A stretch of 64,000 bases of DNA from Hymenopus coronatus (GCA_030762935.1 CM060900.1:440429259-440493258), one strand, 5' to 3'; positions 34,880-45,549 are shown, counted from the first letter of the stretch. A program made the numbers and translations. The notes: generated from the sequence alone by a model not told the origin.

Positions 34880-35905
34880 AACACTCTCATTTCGCTTGTA
34901 TAAACAAGGATATAAGTAATAAGGCTGTTTCTGTTTATCTATAATTCTGATAGCATGACTCTAATAGAAAAATAATTCTACGTAAGAATAATTTGTTGCA
35001 CAATAAGTAGAGAAAGCCACGTATATGATATACATTTTATTTTTTCAAACGTGAAATCCCAATTTGTTCTTCTTTTCCTTTTTTTTTTTTTCATCACGGT
35101 CATGCAATGGAACTTCAAGACCATCGCATAACGACTAGCTCTTAAAAGGTTTCACTATCGCTTTATCCTAGCATATTCCGTTATTCTCCTTGAACCTATA
35201 AGAACATGTGTAGTAAAACCATTTGTGCTGAGATTTCATCGGAAATATATCCCTGTTTGTCTATATGTAAGCGTGCGCGCTCGTGTCAGTGGACAGTATA
35301 AAAAAAAACACAACAACAACAAAGTTCAGTATCTTTCCAGAATGCAACCCGAAGATTTCAAGAAAGCCCATCTCATTAAACTGCCCTTTACATATAAAAA
35401 GTTTTGAAAATTTTGTTTTCCTCAAAAATGGCTCTTACGATTTTGATTAAAACACCGTGTAATAAATATATTTACATGACAAATAAAATGTTTATCTTGA
35501 ATTTTCTGAGAATAGCCTCTGAAAATCTCTTCATTCTGGATGAATTCTACGAAATTGTATACCGTATGTTACACATTATTTGTAGATTTAACAGTCTTTG
35601 ATATATTCCTTGTTACTTGTTTCGATTTCTAACTACCTACTTAAAACGTTTGTGAAATGGGAAGTTCTCTTTCATTTCATCTCTCTTTTGTTTTACTCCT
35701 TAGGCGAACTGAAATTCAATTGTTGACATAATGGCCAGCTTTTAAAAGATTTGAATATCGCTTTAGCTTAGTGTATCCCCTGTTTACCTTCTTCTTAGAA
35801 GGAAGTAAGGAATAAAACAAATTTTTCTATTAATGTTTATCTCGATTGGTAAGATGTAGATAAAAGAATATTTTGTTAGAATAGTTTGCTTGCAGAATAG
35901 GAAAG
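34880..35905 (+). repeat. R1 copies 7 and 8 (partial, tandem)
   Basis: 34.88-34.99 kb is the distal R1 block (probably the remainder of copy 6 after the hAT and SINE insertions). 35.05-35.90 kb is another copy in which distal and proximal blocks recur (AGCTCTTAAAAGGTTTCAC, TCGCTTTATCCTAGC, GTTCAGTATCTTTCCAG, ATGGCTCTTACGATTTTG, AAGTGTATCCCC-like end). Confidence 0.6.
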
Positions 35906-35927
35906 CTTATGAATGGAACACATTCAA

Positions 35928-35952
35928 CATTATTATTATTATTATTATTGTT
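35928..35952 (+). repeat. (ATT)n microsatellite
   Basis: Short ATT run. Confidence 0.85.
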
Positions 35953-36013
35953 ATTTTGTCAAAATACATGGATAATATGAATACCCGTCTCCCGGCGTTC
36001 TGTCCCATAGGCA

Positions 36014-36440
36014 AAAAAAAAAAAAAAAAAAAAAAAATAAAAGTTTTAAGTTGTAATGGTTGACTCTATGTCTGTCTTCCGCTCAAGTGCAGCTGTCTAT
36101 CCTATGTCAGCCCCTCAAAATAATGATCTTAATACGCGGACCGAGGTTTAAAGCTCACAAGACTGCTTTAAAGATTCCTTACAACCATGAACTCATGTCG
36201 CGAAGGCATAATGGGCCGGAATCATGCTTCATCTTTTTTCCCAGTTCCTCCAAAACCAAATCTTGAAGATATAAAACTTACGCATTTTATTAGTTCCCTC
36301 GTTTAATATATTTTAAACACAGATACATTCAAAGAATTAAATATTATAAATGGATCATTATAATTTATAAACAATGCTTTAATGTCAAATTTGGGCCAAT
36401 GGAAGAAAAAGACCAGACATGGCCTTTTTATTTTAGATCT
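36014..36440. other. Poly-A tract and unannotated spacer
   Basis: An A-run of about 24 at 36014-36037 may be the tail of an unidentified retroposon. The rest is unrecognised. Confidence 0.4.
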
Positions 36441-37690
36441 ACTCTCAATAAAAGTCCCAACTTGATATTAACATCAATGTAACAATGGCCCCTTGTAAAA
36501 GGTTGCCAGCTTTTTCATATTTGAATCCTGTGCTGAATAAATACATCTTTACTGCACTCATAGCAAAGGTTTGTGTTTTTCGCTTGCATGTCATATGTGT
36601 TACTTTTGCTTTCTCTGGCACGTATGTAAAAAGTACATAGTAGATATATAAAGTATTGTATTCCACCCAAAAAACTCTAAGCCGAGATTTCTCCGGAAAT
36701 ACATATTTTAAGTATCCTCGAAAAACCCACTTTTAGAAAAGGTCCGTGTATGTGTGTGAACAGCATAACTCAAAAATAAAGAGTCCGTTAAAATATCAAA
36801 CTTGGTATTTAACGTTACTATCTCCCGGGGATGAGACACCAACATTTTCAAGAAAATGTCCCCAAACCACCCTTTACATGGATAAACTTCCGAAAGTGTT
36901 GATGTTCTAAAAGATGGCTGTAGCGATTTTGATTAAAATACCGTGTATTAAAAATGTTTATATGACAAATAAAATGTATATTAAATTTCCTGAAAATAAC
37001 ATCTGAAGTCCTCTTCATCTGAATGGCTTTTGAATAACTGGTAAACCGCAAGAGATAGATAAATACTATGCAAAAATACAGATTTCATCAAAGAACACAA
37101 CTTATGTCCTATACGTTTTTGTTGTGGAGCTGACCATTTCCGAGATATCTCTTATTGGTTTCAATTTTAAAATTCTTAAACTTTTCTCAAATAGGAATCG
37201 TCCGTGTCTCTTCATTTATACTCCTGGCCATGCAAACAAACGAATTCCAATGACAATCATATAGCGATTTTTGAATAACTGGTAAACCGCAAGAGATAGA
37301 TAAATACTATGCAAAAATACAGATTTCATCAAAGAACACAACTTATGTCCTATACGTTTTTGTTGTGGAGCTGACCATTTCCGAGATATCTCTTATTGGT
37401 TTCAATTTTAAAATTCTTAAACTTTTCTCAAATAGGAATCGTCCGTGTCTCTTCATTTATACTCCTGGCCATGCAAACAAACGAATTCCAATGACAATCA
37501 TATAGCGATATCTTTTAAAATATTTAACTATAGCTTTAGCCTAATGTATTCCTTTATTTTCCTCCTACTTATAAGGAACTATGCAATAAGACCATTCTAC
37601 TAATGTTTATCTGGATTAGCCTGAAGTAGGAAGTCTGTATGCAGAGCAGGTTTGAGAAATTCGTGTGAATGGAACACATAAGATTTTTTT
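36441..37690 (+). repeat. R1 copy 9, longest
   Basis: Covers the family from CCACCCAAAAAACTCTAAGC through GGTCCGTGTATGTGTGTG, AAAATATCAAACTTGGTATT and GCAAGAGATAGATAAATAC to the distal block GCTTTAGCCTAATGTATTCC and TGAATGGAACACATAAG. It contains the internal 241-bp duplication listed separately. Confidence 0.75.
37028..37509 (+). repeat. Perfect tandem duplication, 241-bp unit
   Basis: The segment from TGAATAACTGGTAAACCGC to TCATATAGCGAT occurs twice head to tail (from about 37028 and again from about 37269). I see no difference between the two copies, so the event is recent compared with the age of the R1 family around it. Confidence 0.9.
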
Positions 37691-38370
37691 TTTATTTCAG
37701 GAGCTGTGCAATACATAGAAAATACAATTGTGTTATTATTCATAGCTGCATGAATATCCAGTGCAAGTTTTAGTCTCTTTATACAAAATATATAACAGGA
37801 GGTGGATTTTGATTGATGCAAAATGCTAAAAAAGTGTGAAATGTTCCATTCACATGACGTTTCTACCTGTTCTGCAAACAAAATATTCTTACAACAAATT
37901 ACTGTTTTATCTACAGCATGCTAACTCGAGATAAGCATTTGCAGAAATGGTCCCATTAATTGGGTCTTCCTAAGTAGATGGGAATTAAGAGGAGAATACA
38001 TTTAGGCTAAAGCGATAGTGACCTATTTTAAAATATGGTTGCTGTGTGATTAAAATTCGGTTTCCTTTGCATGGCTAGAAGTAAAACAAACGAAACATGA
38101 ATAGCAAACTCCTGTATTAAAACAGTTTTTTTAAATATTTTAAAATAACCAATAGCAAGGAATATCTTGAAAACTGTTAACTTTACAACAAAAATGTGTA
38201 AAACATAAATTATGTGTTTTAACGAGATCTACATTATTAGTGTGAAGAACCTTTGACTTCCAATTACGGTTTACCAGTTATGCAAATGTCTTCCAGAATG
38301 AAGGGTTCCAAAACGGCTATTCCCAGAAAGTTCAAGATGTACATTCTATTTGTGTGTATATATAACTAAA
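37691..38370 (-). repeat. R1 copy 10, inverted relative to copy 9
   Basis: Reverse-strand R1 blocks (TTCCATTCACATGACGTTTC, AGATAAGCATTTGCAGAAATGG, AGGCTAAAGCGATAG, CATTATGG-like, TTACGGTTTACCAGTTATGC) follow copy 9 tail to tail, giving an inverted pair with a spacer of about 150 bp. Confidence 0.75.
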
Positions 38371-38680
38371 ATTAATATATTTAATATATGGCATGTTAAT
38401 CAAAATGTACATTTATAGTACTATTATAAGTAGTAGGCATATTGTATTTGCAGAGCATACATTAAAAATGACTAATTCCCCTAGATTTAAAGGTGTTTTA
38501 CCCTCCTTGAGATAAAAAACGTTTACTCATCCTGGCCGGTATAGGTTCTCTATGTATCTAGTCAGAAAAACAAATACATAAAAACTAACCAATGCATGAG
38601 TGAAATCGTTATGAAACATAGGCGCGGATATCAAAGCGACTCTATGAAGGAATATCGCTACGATTGCTACAATAGCTGGC
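38371..38680. other. Unannotated spacer
   Basis: Nothing recognised. Confidence 0.4.
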
Positions 38681-38765
38681 CCTGTAGTTCAATAGGTAGA
38701 GCACCTTCCTGTTCTGCTAAGGGTCCCGGGTTTGATTCCTGGTTGTGGAGCTGGTACTATTTACT
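38681..38765 (+). repeat. tRNA-like SINE head
   Basis: GGCCCTGTAGTTCAATAGGT (A box region) and CCCGGGTTTGATTCCTGG (B box) are at tRNA-like spacing, but the 5' GGCCCTG does not pair with the sequence after the T-arm. It is a SINE head or tRNA relic, not a working tRNA gene. Confidence 0.55.
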
Positions 38766-38823
38766 AGCTAAGATTATTCGCTATCCTCTGTATAGTCTGG
38801 AGGTAAGAATGAGAGTGTCAATG

Positions 38824-38867
38824 TGGTGTGTGTGTGTGTGTGTGAGTGAGAGAGAGAGAGAGAGAAA
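38824..38867 (+). repeat. (GT)n-(GA)n compound microsatellite
   Basis: A GT run is followed directly by a GA run. It explains the CVCVCVSERERER-like stretch of the 114-codon frame across it, which is not a gene. Confidence 0.9.
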
Positions 38868-39392
38868 CAGAACTTCACGAGTGAACAATGTTGTAATGAT
38901 ATGTTTCAAATGTAAAAGACTGCCGACATCATCCTTGTGATAAAATGTGGATATAAACTGTTAAAAAAAAAAAAAAAACTACACCAATGTTAATATTACT
39001 TGGCTTCTAGAAGAAGAGGTGAAGGATTATTTGCATGTCTCGTTAAAACGGGTAACAGCTCCGACACTTACATATATGAGAGCGTCCATCATCTACATGG
39101 AGGCGAAGGTTAAAGTTATTGCCGTTATCGAAGGGGAATAACAAAACCGATTTATATCTGGGGTAGTGCAGCATGAAAACGCAAGGTTTAAGTTTTAAAG
39201 TTACCCTTTAAGAGTTCGCCATATTTTAATGGAGGTAAAGTACCAAGTTAATCCAGAGGCTAGACTTATACTCTAAAACAAGATACAGTCCCGTTTGTAG
39301 AGGGTGGTGCGAGATCTTATCAATACTAACATAAAGCGTTCCATTTCATTATGGGCCACGTTTTTAAGGAAAAATCAGTAGTGCTACAAGGG
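38868..39392. other. Upstream flank of the array gene
   Basis: About 0.5 kb upstream of the predicted core promoter, less repetitive than most of the window. A GGGGAATAAC at 39133-39142 resembles an insect NF-kappaB site only partly, and no firm operator can be claimed. Confidence 0.3.
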
Positions 39393-39406
39393 ATTGGCTA
39401 TTTATA
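39393..39406 (+). promoter_or_regulatory. Putative core promoter: ATTGG plus TATTTATA
   Basis: ATTGG (inverted CCAAT) at 39393-39397 is followed by a TATA-like TATTTATA at 39399-39406. This predicts a transcription start near 39430 and a 5' UTR of about 60 nt before the ATG at 39494. A competing reading is that this stretch is the end of a small 5' UTR exon, because a strong donor (ACAAAA|GTAAGT) begins at 39412 and a branch-point-like TACTAATT and TTTTTCAG acceptor follow at 39487, a 76-nt intron. Confidence 0.4.
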
Positions 39407-39493
39407 CAAAAGTAAGTTGTTATGAAATAAGTTATTTTAATATTAAACTCATAAATGTACACAAATACTAATTAGTGTGTTTTTCAGATCAAC

Positions 39494-39578
39494 ATGAGAG
39501 TTGCAAAGAGTCTGCTTGTCGTCGTGCTCCTGGCGCACATGCTCCAAGCAGCGCCGCGCCGTATACTAAGCCATCATG
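39494..39578 (+). CDS. Signal-peptide exon of a secreted repeat-exon protein
   Basis: The ATG at 39494 opens MRVAKSLLVVVLLAHMLQAA followed by PRRILSHH. This is a textbook secretory signal: basic n-region (R2, K5), hydrophobic core LLVVVLLA, and small residues (A-A) suited to signal peptidase near residues 19-20. A dibasic RR follows at once, a possible propeptide cleavage point. The exon ends after the first base of a codon at CATCATG|GTATGT, a strong donor, so the intron is phase 1. Without splicing the frame ends at TAA two codons later, which supports real splicing. The exon either starts after a TTTTTCAG acceptor (39487) or continues from a nearby start site. Every A exon of the array begins in the matching phase. 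I do not recognise the protein family. Confidence 0.8.
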
Positions 39579-40599
39579 GTATGTAACAAAATAAAAAATC
39601 GCGAAACTATATTAAAGGATAATGAGAATGAAATTTTGACCACAATCGTTCAAAAAATAGAAAACAGCTTTTGTATAGCAACTGGTTGTTGGAACATTTG
39701 GGCATTCAGAGACAATCAGCATTTAGCTGCCGTTCTTTTTTAGGGCTCTACAGCCATTTAAAGATCGTACTATACAGCTGTTTACAAGAAAACTAAGTAT
39801 TTTTAAAACCATTTTTTTATTTTTTTCTCAAAACTACAATTTCAAAATCTTCTATGGTTCCTAGTTTTTGTTTAAATTCAATTAACATTTCGCAGGATGT
39901 GCAGAACTATCTATTGTGGTAACGCTAGTGACCAAAGCATTCAAACACCAATAGTATATTTAAAACATAAGTAAATAAATATCCTCATGAAAAAAATTAA
40001 TTTAGATATCAAAATGCCTGCTACTGTTTTTTTTTAATATTATGATTCACTAAAAAGAAAAAAAAAAAAAAAAAAAAATACAGAAATATCAACACATCCG
40101 TTTTTGTATGTGGTTCAATACTTGAATTAAAATCTGCCAATCAATTTTCTCAAATTTTGAGGTGCACACAACAGTTTTAGTATGCAATATATTTACATAA
40201 TAAAGTTTATATTATTAATACAAAAGCAATCACAGTAAAGTTTCCAGAACAATCTCTTAAAAATATAAAGGTTGTTCTAATTAGTGGCAGTTACACCAAT
40301 TACCTAGTCTTCTTTCTTCTAACTAATAAAGGAAATAGCTTCCAAATTTTGAAATTTACTGTTGGTGAACAGTGTATCATTTTTTCTTCTATTTATAATT
40401 TACAGTTATTAGTTTCGGGTTAAGGAATGTCAGGTCCTTTAATTAGATTCTTAATATTTCTGTATTTTCTAAGAATCACTTCAGAAATATAAAATATTTG
40501 TATGTACCAAGAAAGAAAAGCAGGTAAGTTAATAACAACAGCCCTATCATTAGTTTTAGACGAAGCAGGTCTAGTATTTTGACGTGATATCGTCTCCAG
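39579..40599 (+). other. Intron 1 (with R2 sequence and an A-run)
   Basis: It starts GTATGT and, if the founder exon is used, ends GTCTCCAG. Positions 39.61-40.26 kb belong to dispersed family R2 (also at 26.9-27.2 and 28.5-28.9 kb). From about 40.27 kb the sequence is a diverged copy of the array intron (AAATAGCTTCCAAATTTTG, GAACAGTGTATCATTTTTTC, CAGTTATTAGTTTC), which marks where the array begins. Confidence 0.6.
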
Positions 40600-40668
40600 G
40601 AACTCCATCACTAGCATCCTTGCCTGATTTTGACTCTTGTAATAAAACAACCAAACCACCGATAAGAG
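40600..40668 (+). CDS. Candidate founder exon (69 nt, phase 1-1)
   Basis: It lies between a GTCTCCAG acceptor and an AGAG|GTAGAG donor and is open in the frame set by the signal exon: GTPSLASLPDFDSCNKTTK then PPIR, 23 codons, entering and leaving in phase 1. The donor side aligns with the array (GTAGAGTATACACTGATATTC against the copies). The acceptor homologous to that of the array copies would be TTAGTTTTAG at 40559, but from there the frame hits TGA (GTA TTT TGA), so the internal acceptor is the only productive choice. The peptide has a lone Cys and an N-K-T sequon and little similarity to the A exons. It could be a real exon 2 or a dead remnant. Confidence 0.45.
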
Positions 40669-41081
40669 GTAGAGTATACACTGATATTCATTCTTATATA
40701 TACACGTTGTTATGGTTGTTGTATTCTGAGGGAAAATTCACATCCTAAGACCTGACTAATTTTATATATAAAAATAATGTTTTTCTTATTTTTTTAATAC
40801 TGCTTCTCATTTATTGTCAGTTACTGCCTTGGCCTCTAAAATTAGCGGAAATAGCTTCCGAATTTTGACATTTACATCTGGACAGCATATGTGTTTTTTT
40901 CTCAAGTTATCATTAGATATCATTAGTTTCATATTAAGGCAGGCTTATTTCTATATAAACCTCTGAATATTTTTATGCTTTTGCTAGAATAACTTTGGTA
41001 ACATGAAATGTCACTACTAACAATGCAAAAGGTGTAAAGGAATAGGCAGTTGTATAGCAGCAATGCTACCTTTATTTGCAG

Positions 41082-41195
41082 ATGATGGAAATGTGGTTTC
41101 TGAACTGAGATCTACTCCCCGGCCCCCATCACCTGTAACCACGCATTATCCTCTCTCTGGAAAGTCAAATTTGGCACTCAGCAAAACAATAAAAG
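41082..41195 (+). CDS. Repeat exon A1 (38 codons, phase 1-1)
   Basis: Type exon of the array. The acceptor is CTTTATTTGCAG and the donor AAAAG|GTACAG. The first codon is completed by the G of the previous exon (G|AT, Asp), and the exon leaves one base (G) for the next. It encodes DDGNVVSELR, STPRPPSPV, TTHYPLSGK, SNLALSKTIK. The first eight residues carry three acidic charges. The remaining thirty have no acidic residue, five basic ones (R, R, K, K, K) plus His and five prolines; most other copies have TRH for TTH, adding a sixth. There are no cysteines. There is no start codon and stops lie on both sides, so a plain ORF scan misses it. A proline-rich host-defence peptide is one possible reading, and another secreted repetitive protein is equally open. 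Confidence 0.75.
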
Positions 41196-41605
41196 GTACA
41201 GTATACACTTATTCTCATTCATAGACATACATTATTAAGGTTGTTGTTTTCTGAGGGAAAGAACTCCTCGTAAGACCTGTGCATGACTAATTCTATATTT
41301 AAAAATAATTTTTGCTTTATTCTTTAATACTGCTTCTGTGTTAGTGGCAGTTATTGCCTTGTCCTAAAAACTAATGAAAATACTTTACGCCTTCTGATAT
41401 TTACACCTGGATAACATTTTTTTTCTCCAGTTAACATTTGGACATCATTAGTTTCATATTAATGCATACTTAGTTTTATATAAACCGGATTATAGTTTTA
41501 TGTTTTCCTAGAATAGCTTTGATAACATAAAATGTGTCTACCAAGAATAAAAAAGGTGCACAAGAATAGGCAGTTTTATAGCAGTAATGCTACTTTTATC
41601 TGCAG

Positions 41606-41719
41606 ATGATGGAAATGTTGTTTCTGAACTGAGGTCTACTCCACGGCCCCCATCACCTGTAAGCCCACGTTATCCTCTCTCTGGAAAGTCAAATTTTGCA
41701 CATAGCAAAACTATAAAAG
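41606..41719 (+). pseudogene. B1, exon-like copy without terminal donor
   Basis: Type B unit. The acceptor TTTTATCTGCAG is good and the frame matches the A exons, with SPRYPLSGK in place of TRHYPLSGK and FAH in place of LAL. The terminal donor is lost (AAAAGCTGCAG for AAAAGGTACAG), so the frame runs on into an (AT)n tract. An internal CCT|GTAAGC donor 53 nt in is stronger than the GTAACC of A copies. Its use would leave phase 0, and the next A exon would then read to a TGA. B is either a skipped pseudo-exon, a poison exon or an alternative last exon. Confidence 0.65.
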
Positions 41720-42162
41720 CTGCAGTATACACTGATTCTCATTCTTATATACATATATGTATATATATACATATATATAGACACAATGTTGTTATGGTTG
41801 TTGTTTTCTGAGGGAAAGATCACAATTTAAGACCTGTCTAATTTTATATATAAAAGTAATGTTTTTCTTATTTTTTTAATACTGCTTCTAGTTTGTTGTC
41901 AGTTACTGCCTTGACCTCTAAAATTAGCGGAAATAGCTTCCAAATTTTGATATTTACATCTGGACAGCATATGTGTCTTTTTCTGAAGTTATCATTAGAT
42001 ATCCTTACTTTCATATTAAGGCAGGCTTATTTCTATATAAACCTCTGAATATTTTATGCTTATGCTAGAATAACTTTGGTAACATGAAATGTCTCTACTA
42101 ACAATGAAAAAGGTGTACAGGAATAGGCAGTTGTATAGCAGCAATGCTACCTTTATTTGCAG

Positions 42163-42276
42163 ATGATGGAAATGTGGTTTCTGAACTGAGATCTACTCCC
42201 CGGCCCCCATCACCTGTAACCACGCATTATCCTCTCTCTGGAAAGTCAAATTTGGCACTCAGCAAAACAATAAAAG
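42163..42276 (+). CDS. Repeat exon A2 (38 codons)
   Basis: As A1, with TTH. Donor GTACAG. Confidence 0.75.
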
Positions 42277-42686
42277 GTACAGTATACACTTATTCTCATT
42301 CATAGACATACATTATTAAGGTTGTAGTTTTCTGAGGGAAAGAACTCCTCGTAAGACCTGTGCATGACTAATTCTATATTTAAAAATAATTTTTGCTTTA
42401 TTCTTTAATACTGCTTCTGTGTTAGTGGCAGTTATTGCCTTGTCCTAAAAACTAATGAAAATACTTTACGCCTTCTGATATTTACACCTGGATAACATTT
42501 TTTTTCTCCAGTTAACATTTGGACATCATTAGTTTCATATTAATGCATACTTAGTTTTATATAAACCGGATTATAGTTTTATGTTTTCCTAGAATAGCTT
42601 TGATAACATAAAATGTGTCTACCAAGAATAAAAAAGGTGCACAAGAATAGGCAGTTTTATAGCAGTAATGCTACTTTTATCTGCAG

Positions 42687-42800
42687 ATGATGGAAATGTT
42701 GTTTCTGAACTGAGGTCTACTCCACGGCCCCCATCACCTGTAAGCCCACGTTATCCTCTCTCTGGAAAGTCAAATTTTGCACATAGCAAAACTATAAAAG
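42687..42800 (+). pseudogene. B2
   Basis: Nearly identical to B1, including the imperfect (AT)n with CATATATGTATATATATACA. Confidence 0.6.
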
Positions 42801-43243
42801 CTGCAGTATACACTGATTCTCATTCTTATATACATATATGTATATATATACATATATATAGACACAATGTTGTTATGGTTGTTGTTTTCTGAGGGAAAGA
42901 TCACAATTTAAGACCTGTCTAATTTTATATATAAAAGTAATGTTTTTCTTATTTTTTTAATACTGCTTCTAGTTTGTTGTCAGTTACTGCCTTGACCTCT
43001 AAAATTAGCGGAAATAGCTTCCAAATTTTGATATTTACATCTGGACAGCATATGTGTCTTTTTCTGAAGTTATCATTAGATATCCTTACTTTCATATTAA
43101 GGCAGGCTTATTTCTATATAAACCTCTGAATATTTTATGCTTATGCTAGAATAACTTTGGTAACATGAAATGTCTCTACTAACAATGAAAAAGGTGTACA
43201 GGAATAGGCAGTTGTATAGCAGCAATGCTACCTTTATTTGCAG

Positions 43244-43357
43244 ATGATGGAAATGTGGTTTCTGAACTGAGATCTACTCCCCGGCCCCCATCACCTGTAA
43301 CCAGGCATTATCCTCTCTCTGGAAAGTCAAATTTGGCACTCAGCAAAACTATAAAAG
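43244..43357 (+). CDS. Repeat exon A3 (38 codons)
   Basis: Consensus form, with TRHYPLSGK. Donor GTACAG. Confidence 0.75.
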
Positions 43358-43767
43358 GTACAGTATACACTTATTCTCATTCATAGACATACATTATTAA
43401 GGTTGTTGTTTTCTGAGGGAAAGAATACCTCGTAAGACCTGTGCATGACTAATTCTATATTTAAAAATAATTTTTGCTTTATTTTTCAATACTGCTTCTG
43501 TGTTAGTGGCAGTTATTGCCTTGTCCTAAAAACTAGTGAAAATACTTTACGCCTTCTGATATTTACACCTGAATAACATTTTTTTTCTCTAGTTAACATT
43601 TGGACATCATTGGTTTCATATTAATGCATACTTAGATTTATATAAACCGGGTTATAGATTTATGTTTTCCTAGAATAGCTTTGATAACATAAAATGTGTC
43701 TACCAAGAATAAAAAAGGTGCACAAGAATAGACAGTTTTATAGCAGTAATGCTACTTTAATCTGCAG

Positions 43768-43881
43768 ATGATGAAAATGTTGTTTCTGAATTGAGGTCTA
43801 CTCCACGGCCCCCATCACCTGTAAGCCCACGTTATTCTCTCTCTGGAAAGTCAAAATTTGAACACAGCAAAACTATAAAAG
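43768..43881 (+). pseudogene. B3
   Basis: DDEN start, FEH in place of FAH, and AAAGCCTCAG at the lost donor. Confidence 0.6.
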
Positions 43882-43905
43882 CCTCAGTATACACTGATTC
43901 TCATT

Positions 43906-43951
<46 letters not shown>

Positions 43952-44326
43952 TGTTGTTATTTTTGTTGTTTTCTGAGGGAAAGATCACATCTTAAGACCT
44001 GTCTAATTTTATATATAAAAATAATGTTTTTCTTATTTTTTTAATACTGCTTCTCTTTTATTGTCAGTTACTGCGTTGACATCTAAAATTAGCAGAAATA
44101 GTTTCCGACTTTGATATTTACATCTGGACAGCATATGTGTTTTTTTCTCAAGTTATCATTAGATATCCTTAGTTTCATATTAAGGCAGGCTTATTTCTAT
44201 ATATCCCTCTGAATATTTTATGCTTTTGCTAGAATAACTTTGGTAACATGAAATGTCTCTACTAACAATGAAAAAGGTATACAGGAATAGGCAGTTGTAT
44301 AGCAGCAATGCTACCTTTATTTGCAG

Positions 44327-44440
44327 ATAATGGAAATGTGGTTTCTGAACTGAGATCTACTCCCCGGCCCCCATCACCTGTAACCAGGCATTATCCTCTC
44401 TCTGGAAAGTCAAATTTGGCACTCAGCAAAACTACAAAAG
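44327..44440 (+). CDS. Repeat exon A4 (38 codons)
   Basis: DNG in place of DDG at the start and SKTTK at the end (ACTACAAAAG). Donor GTACAG. Confidence 0.75.
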
Positions 44441-44849
44441 GTACAGTATACAGTTATTCTCATTCATAGACATACGTTATTAAGGTTGTTGTTTTCTGAG
44501 GGAAAGAACACCTCGTAAGACCTGTGCATGACTAATTCTATATTTAAAAATAATTTTTGCTTTATTTTTTAATACTGCTTCTGTGTTAGTGAAAGTTATT
44601 GCCTTGTCCTAAAAACTAATGAAAATACTTTATGCCTTCTGATATTTACACCTAGATAACATTTTTTTTCTCCAGTTAACATTTAGACATCATAGTCTCA
44701 TATTAATGCATACTGAGTTTTATATAAACCTGATTATAGTTTTATGTTTTCCTAGAATAGCTTTGATAACATAAAATGTGTCTACCAAGAATGAAAAAGG
44801 TGCACAAGAATAGGCAGTTTTATAGCATTAATGCTACTTTTATCTGCAG

Positions 44850-44963
44850 ATGATGGAAATGTTGTTTCTGAACTGAGGTCTACTCCACGGCCCCCATCAC
44901 CTGTAAGCCCACGTTTTTGTCTCTCTGGAAAGTCAAATTTTGCACACAGCAAAACTATAAAAG
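44850..44963 (+). pseudogene. B4, followed by the longest (AT)n
   Basis: SPRFCLSGK variant. The (AT)n behind it (about 44989-45059) is the longest in the array. Confidence 0.6.
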
Positions 44964-44987
44964 CTGCAGTATACACTGATTCTCATT

Positions 44988-45065
<78 letters not shown>

Positions 45066-45444
45066 TTTGTTGTTATGGTTGTTGTTTTCTGAGGGAAAGA
45101 TCACATCTTAAGACCTGTCTTATTTTATATATAAAAATAATGTTTTTGTTATTGTTTCAATACTGCTTCTATTTTGTTGTCAGTTACTGCCTTGACCTCT
45201 AAAATTATGGGAAATAGCTTCCAAATTTTGATATTTACATCTGGACAGCATATGTGTTTTTTTCTCAAGTTATCATTAGATATCCTTAGTTTCATATTAA
45301 GGCAGGCTTATTTCTATATAAACCTCTGAATATTTTTATGCTTTTGCTAGAATAACTTTGGTAACATGAAATGTCTCTACTAACAATGAAAAAGGTGTAC
45401 AGGAATAGGTAGTTGTATAGCAGCAATGCTACCTTTATTTGCAG

Positions 45445-45549
45445 ATGATGGAAATGTGGTTTCTGAACTGAGATCTACTCCCTGGCCCCCATCACCTGTA
45501 ACCAGGCATTATCCTCTCTCTGGAAAGTCAAATTTGGCACTCAGCAAAG
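45445..45549 (+). CDS. Repeat exon A5, deletion form (35 codons)
   Basis: A deletion of about 53 bp removes the last three codons and the normal donor, and the fusion makes a new one, AGCAAAG|GTTGTT, again in phase 1. STPWPP replaces STPRPP. The new donor is weaker than GTACAG, so use of this exon is less certain. Confidence 0.6.

Noticed and set aside
38683..38757. Functional tRNA gene
   Set aside because: The 5' GGCCCTG finds no complement after the T-arm.
39133..39142. NF-kappaB site as evidence for immune regulation
   Set aside because: GGGGAATAAC matches the consensus only partly and stands alone, so it does not support a regulatory claim.
39494..40668. Neuropeptide precursor
   Set aside because: The array exons have no dibasic cleavage sites between repeats and no Gly-Lys/Arg amidation signals. 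Only the RR after the signal peptide fits.
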